From the NCBI GenBank assembly GCA_002179805.1, contig NAVB01001248.1, positions 1 through 21,282 on the forward strand: 21,282 nt of DNA. The letters run 5' to 3'. Positions 17,836 through 21,282 of this stretch are shown piece by piece (position 1 is the stretch's first letter; the number at the start of each line of letters is the position of its first letter). The DNA comes from Acanthamoeba lenticulata. Its lineage: Eukaryota > Discosea > Longamoebia > Acanthamoebidae. The notes under the pieces were generated by a model. That model had not been told where the DNA came from. It saw nothing but the letters and a program-made list of their open reading frames with translations, and did not search any database. The position numbers were made by a program, and so were the translations under genes.

Positions 17836-20800
17836 TTAATTGAAGATGGGGCTGCCGCGGAGGATCTCTCGCACTGAGTCGATGATTTGCGCGGTTCGCA
17901 GGATTTGGAATCGCGCCTCGTCCCAGTCCTCCTCGCGAACCGGATGCATGATTGTCGGCATCAACTCGCCCGACGCCCTGCACGAAGCGCGTACCACACA
18001 CACATCATCTTGTTACTCCACGCCGTCGTGTGTGTGTGTCGTCAATGTTTGCGGTGAAGTTCAAGCGAGAAGACGCACGAGTCCGTTACGGCCGGCGCGA
18101 ACACGATGTGCCGCAAGAGCGCTCGACCGAGCGTGCCCCTGGCGCACGAGCATCGCGTGAGCAAGGGGGGCGGAGGAACATAAAACACAAGAGGCCCCAT
18201 GAGGGCACGCACTTGGCCTCGATAAAGCCTCGCTCTGCTCGCATCAGCTTGTCGTTCACGATGCGCAGGGCCTGTTGATCGAGTCAACCATGATGAGCAA
18301 CAACGAAACAACAACAAGAGCAAATCATCATCATCATCATCAAAGGCACACGCACCAGCGGATCGCGGCTAAGCTCACCACGATGGTTGTTGATGAACTG
18401 CATCACGTCGCTCGCCTCGGTCTGGAACCGCTCCCCGGCTTCTTCGAGGACGAGCAGCGACGCATTGAGCGGGGCTGGGATCGTCTCTGTCACCTGCTCG
18501 AGCGTTTCCCGCACCAACCCGATCGTTTCCCTGTAAAATAAAATAAATTAGAAAATAATATCTCTTATTAAAAATATATAAAGGAAAAATAAAATACGAA
18601 CCGGAGGAGCGTGGCGTAAGGCTCGTAGTCCAAGGGCAGGATGTTCTCGTCGGAGAGCCGCATGAGGGTGAGGCCGAGGAGCTTGCCCAGCGTGGCGTGC
18701 AGCTCAAACGTCGGGTCGACAAAATGCTCGACCCAGTAGGGCGTGTCGTAGACCGAGTGGTAGACCCCGATGAGCGGCTCGGGGTCGATGAAGCGCAGGT
18801 CCATCGACGCGATGCCGATTTCCTGGAGGAAGGGCATGAAGTCCGACGTGGCGCCCAGAGGCCCGAGCCGCTCGCGCTTCCAGACCTGGCGCACGCTGCG
18901 GCCGTCGGGCATGTTGACCTTGTCCGTGATCGACGTGAGCAGGCTCTGCAGGTTGGGCGTGCCTGCACCGCGCACACGCCGGTGTGAGCCCTCCCCCCTC
19001 AGCCTGCACACGCTGAGCCCAGACGTGTGTGGACGCACCCTTGGCCTGGAGGCTGGTGGTGCCCTTGACCCCAAAGTCCACGTTGATGTAGGCCACGGCC
19101 TGAGCGTTGAGCGTGTGCGCGTGCTTCTCCACAAACTCGACGCTCCCCAGCAGGCCGTACTCCTCCCCGTCCCAACTGCGCACCAAAATAAATCAATAAA
19201 TATGTTTATAAATCAATAAATGTAATATTAAATGAAAATGAAAATAGAGAGAGAGAAAGAGTACCTGGCGAACATGATGGTGCGGCGGGGCTTCCAGCCG
19301 CCGGCCACGCAGATGGAGAGGGCGCGTGCAATCTCGAGCATGGTCGACGTGCCCGAGTGCGGGTCGCCGGCTCCGTACACCCACGCGTCCCGGTGGTTGC
19401 CTGCGCGGCCGCCGAGGTCGAGTGTAAACATAAACAACAACAACAACAAGAAGAAGCCAACGATCGTTGAGGCTGTCGCGAAAATAAGACGCAGGGTGCG
19501 CACCGATGATGACAAGGCGGTCGGGCTCCTCGTGGCCGTGGATGCTTCCCACGACGTTCCAGATGTCCTTGGTGCTGTACTCAAACTCGAGCTGCAGGTG
19601 CACGCGCACCGGACCCGGACCCGCCGCGTAGGACACGTTCAGCGCTGCCACGTACACGTACACATGACGCGTCAGCCCACTCTCGCGGCGAGCGGGCGGG
19701 AAGTGAGCGGGGAGGTACCTCCTCGCCAGGTCTCGTCGAGCAGGTCGCCCTGGAGGCCAGCGAGTAGCGGCAGGGCGTCGGCCCAGGACAGGGGCTGGAC
19801 GGGGATCTTGGGCAGCGTCGAGTAGCCCTTCATTTTCGGGTCGACCTCATCGTAGGCCTGCGTCAGGTCGAGGCGCGGACCATTGGCCGTCGAGGGCCAG
19901 CCCGGGGTCAGCGGGTCGCCCTGCCCTGGGCAGCGTTCACCACCACCAAGACCAGGCAAAAACGGCGCGGCCGGCGTGTTGGTCCACAAAGAGCGCGCCA
20001 CGACAATTGTCACAGGAGAGCGGAAAGATGTGTATGTACCCTCCCAGACACTGCCACGCTGCGCGCTCTGGGCCGGGCGCCAGGGCCCGTTGGGGTAGAC
20101 CTCGCCCATGGCGAAGCCGTCCTCTTGCGGGTCCGAGTACAGGAGAAGCCCGACCGCGCCTGCCATCCATCCCAGCCAAGCCACCCACTCCTACGTCAGC
20201 TTCAAATGGACCATTTCCACAAGAGGGGAAGAAGCGATGATGCCCTCACCTTGGACCTCGGCCAGCTTGGCCTTGTTCCCGCGGAAGCCTCGGCCATAGC
20301 GGGCGATCGCGATCTTGCCTTGTACGGACACATTCTGGTGATGTGTGTTTGTGTGAGACGACGACGAGTCAATAGAGGCCGCTCTGTAGGCCGCCCACGG
20401 AGCACGTCTGATGTTTGCGCACCTGTTGGGCGAGGAGGGCGTAGTCCTCGGGGCGGCCGTAGTTGACGTAGACCAGCTCGGCTGTGACGTTGCCGCCGGC
20501 CGAGAAGCCGTTGAAGGTGGGCACCACGTCGGGATTCTCCGTGCGTGGGTCCTCCGGCACGGCCTGCACCAGGTACAAGGCACGTGCACGTCGTGAGGCG
20601 CGTGCGCGTTGCCGAGTATCAACTGGACTGGCTGCGAGCCGATCGTTTGTGGCGTCAAGCATTCGACGGTCGTACCGGCTCGGTGAGGGAAGCCTGGAAG
20701 CGGAGTTCGTCGGGATACACTATCTCGACCACTCGCTGCACAGGCAAGTTGGTCAGCACGGGGACCGTCTCGATGTGCACGTTGTCTAGGCCGTATTCTT

Positions 20801-21282
20801 TGAACCTGTGCACACGCGGCCGATCACGTGTGAGCCCCCGACCAAGCACAGAGCAGGGCAGACGCGTGCAGGAGGGCGAACAGCGCACCGGTCGTGGACG
20901 TAACGGGCGTTGTCGTAATCGGCGGCGGAGCCGGCAACGTGTGGCTTCTTCGTGAGGTCTTCGAGATGCTTCTTGATGGTCTCGGGAGACATTGTGGCGA
21001 TCAGGATGTCTTCCACTGCACGTGCCCCACGACGAGGCCCACATTATTTTCATATAATTTTTTAATTAAATAATGAATAAGTTGAAAATAAAAAGGATGG
21101 ATGGAGTGAGGCACGCACCGCTACGCTCAGAGGTACCGGCGTCGGGGTCGTAGATGGAGATGAACAGGACGGCGACAACGAGCAGCACTGCAACGAGGCT
21201 GCTGGCAAGCAGCACGCCGCGGATTCGGTGTCGATTGTTGTAAAAGTAGCTCACTGCACCTTGCACGACTAGAGAGTAGCAG
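17836..21282 (-). CDS. Glutamate carboxypeptidase II-like M28B metallopeptidase, type II membrane protein (5' partial)
   Basis: Exons (minus): beyond 21266-21119, 21015-20889, 20805-20676, 20563-20423, 20334-20250, 20159-20040, 19925-19719, 19644-19504, 19400-19265, 19175-19039, 18962-18602, 18530-18356, 18271-18213, 18138-18079 and 17977-17836. All are in phase, about 722 residues visible against about 750 in the family. A basic NNRHRIRG is followed by a membrane helix ([19 protein letters not shown]), as in a type II anchor. Then come the protease-associated insert ([33 protein letters not shown]) and the catalytic M28 core. All co-catalytic zinc ligands are recognisable: His in NHRDAW, Asp in GAGDPHSGT, Glu-Glu in SWDGEEYG, Asp in INVDFG, His in YHSVYDT. 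The C-terminal helical dimerisation domain ends ILRGSPIFN. Family members trim acidic C-terminal residues from peptides or folates outside the cell; the substrate here is inferred. No ATG is visible in frame, and a CTCTCTAG acceptor-like site at the right edge suggests another upstream exon. Confidence 0.93.
18325..18341. repeat. ATC/GAT trinucleotide microsatellite in an intron of the peptidase gene
   Basis: A run of TCA/ATC triplets lies in the 84-nt intron 18355-18272 of the peptidase gene. It is non-coding in the spliced model and could vary in length between strains. Confidence 0.7.
19433..19457. repeat. AAC/AAG trinucleotide tract in an intron of the peptidase gene
   Basis: AAC triplets followed by AAG triplets lie in the intron between the exons 19644-19504 and 19400-19265. 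On the sense strand this gives a pyrimidine-rich TTG/TTC stretch, which may serve the acceptor. Confidence 0.65.

Noticed and set aside
18284..18400. Donor GTGAGC right after NNHRG in the peptidase gene
   Set aside because: It gives the wrong frame in the next exon. The GTGCGT donor at 18355 yields [21 protein letters not shown], which fits the family.
1..21282. Search for tRNA, rRNA, CRISPR, transposon ends or viral genes
   Set aside because: No tRNA B-box-like GGTTCGANTCC with arms, no rRNA motifs, no direct-repeat arrays, and no transposase, integrase or capsid motifs were seen on either strand.

Overview
The window is nuclear DNA of a eukaryote with GC-rich exons, many short introns (mostly 60-90 nt, one of 184 nt) and very compact gene spacing. 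Polyglutamine and serine-rich linkers, F-box/SPRY proteins, a VPS9 exchange factor, a kelch-like secreted protein and a glutamate carboxypeptidase II-type peptidase fit a free-living amoeba of the Acanthamoeba type. That assignment is inference from style and content; no marker gene is present. I placed introns by hand from GT..AG borders, reading phase and domain continuity. Most models keep phase through every junction.

Layout: (1) minus strand, 3153 to below 1: a UBZ4-type zinc finger / Q-P-S-rich / PH / VPS9 protein, a probable Rab5-family exchange factor whose VPS9 domain runs off the left edge. (2) plus, 3655-4852: an F-box plus SPRY protein resembling FBXO45. (3) plus, 4970-6274: a protein of unknown N-terminal half with a C-terminal SPRY-like domain. 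(4) minus, 8255-6435: a secreted or GPI-anchored kelch-like protein. (5) minus, 9268-8524: a START-domain lipid-binding protein. (6) minus, 11698-9328: a C2-domain protein. Genes 5 and 6 may be a single C2-START gene. (7) plus, 12648-17810: a 17-exon gene for a ZZ zinc finger / adenylation / acyl-carrier / thioester-reductase protein, that is, a carboxylic acid reductase with an N-terminal ZZ finger. (8) minus, beyond 21266 to 17836: a type II membrane M28B peptidase like glutamate carboxypeptidase II, converging on gene 7 with only 25 nt between stop codons.

The genes are not an operon. Genes 1/2 and 6/7 are divergent pairs sharing intergenic promoter regions of 501 and 949 nt. Genes 3/4 and 7/8 are convergent. 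Gene 7 is the most striking item: ATP-dependent activation of a carboxylic acid, transfer to a phosphopantetheine arm and NAD(P)H reduction to an aldehyde are all encoded in one polypeptide, with a ZZ finger not normally found on such enzymes.
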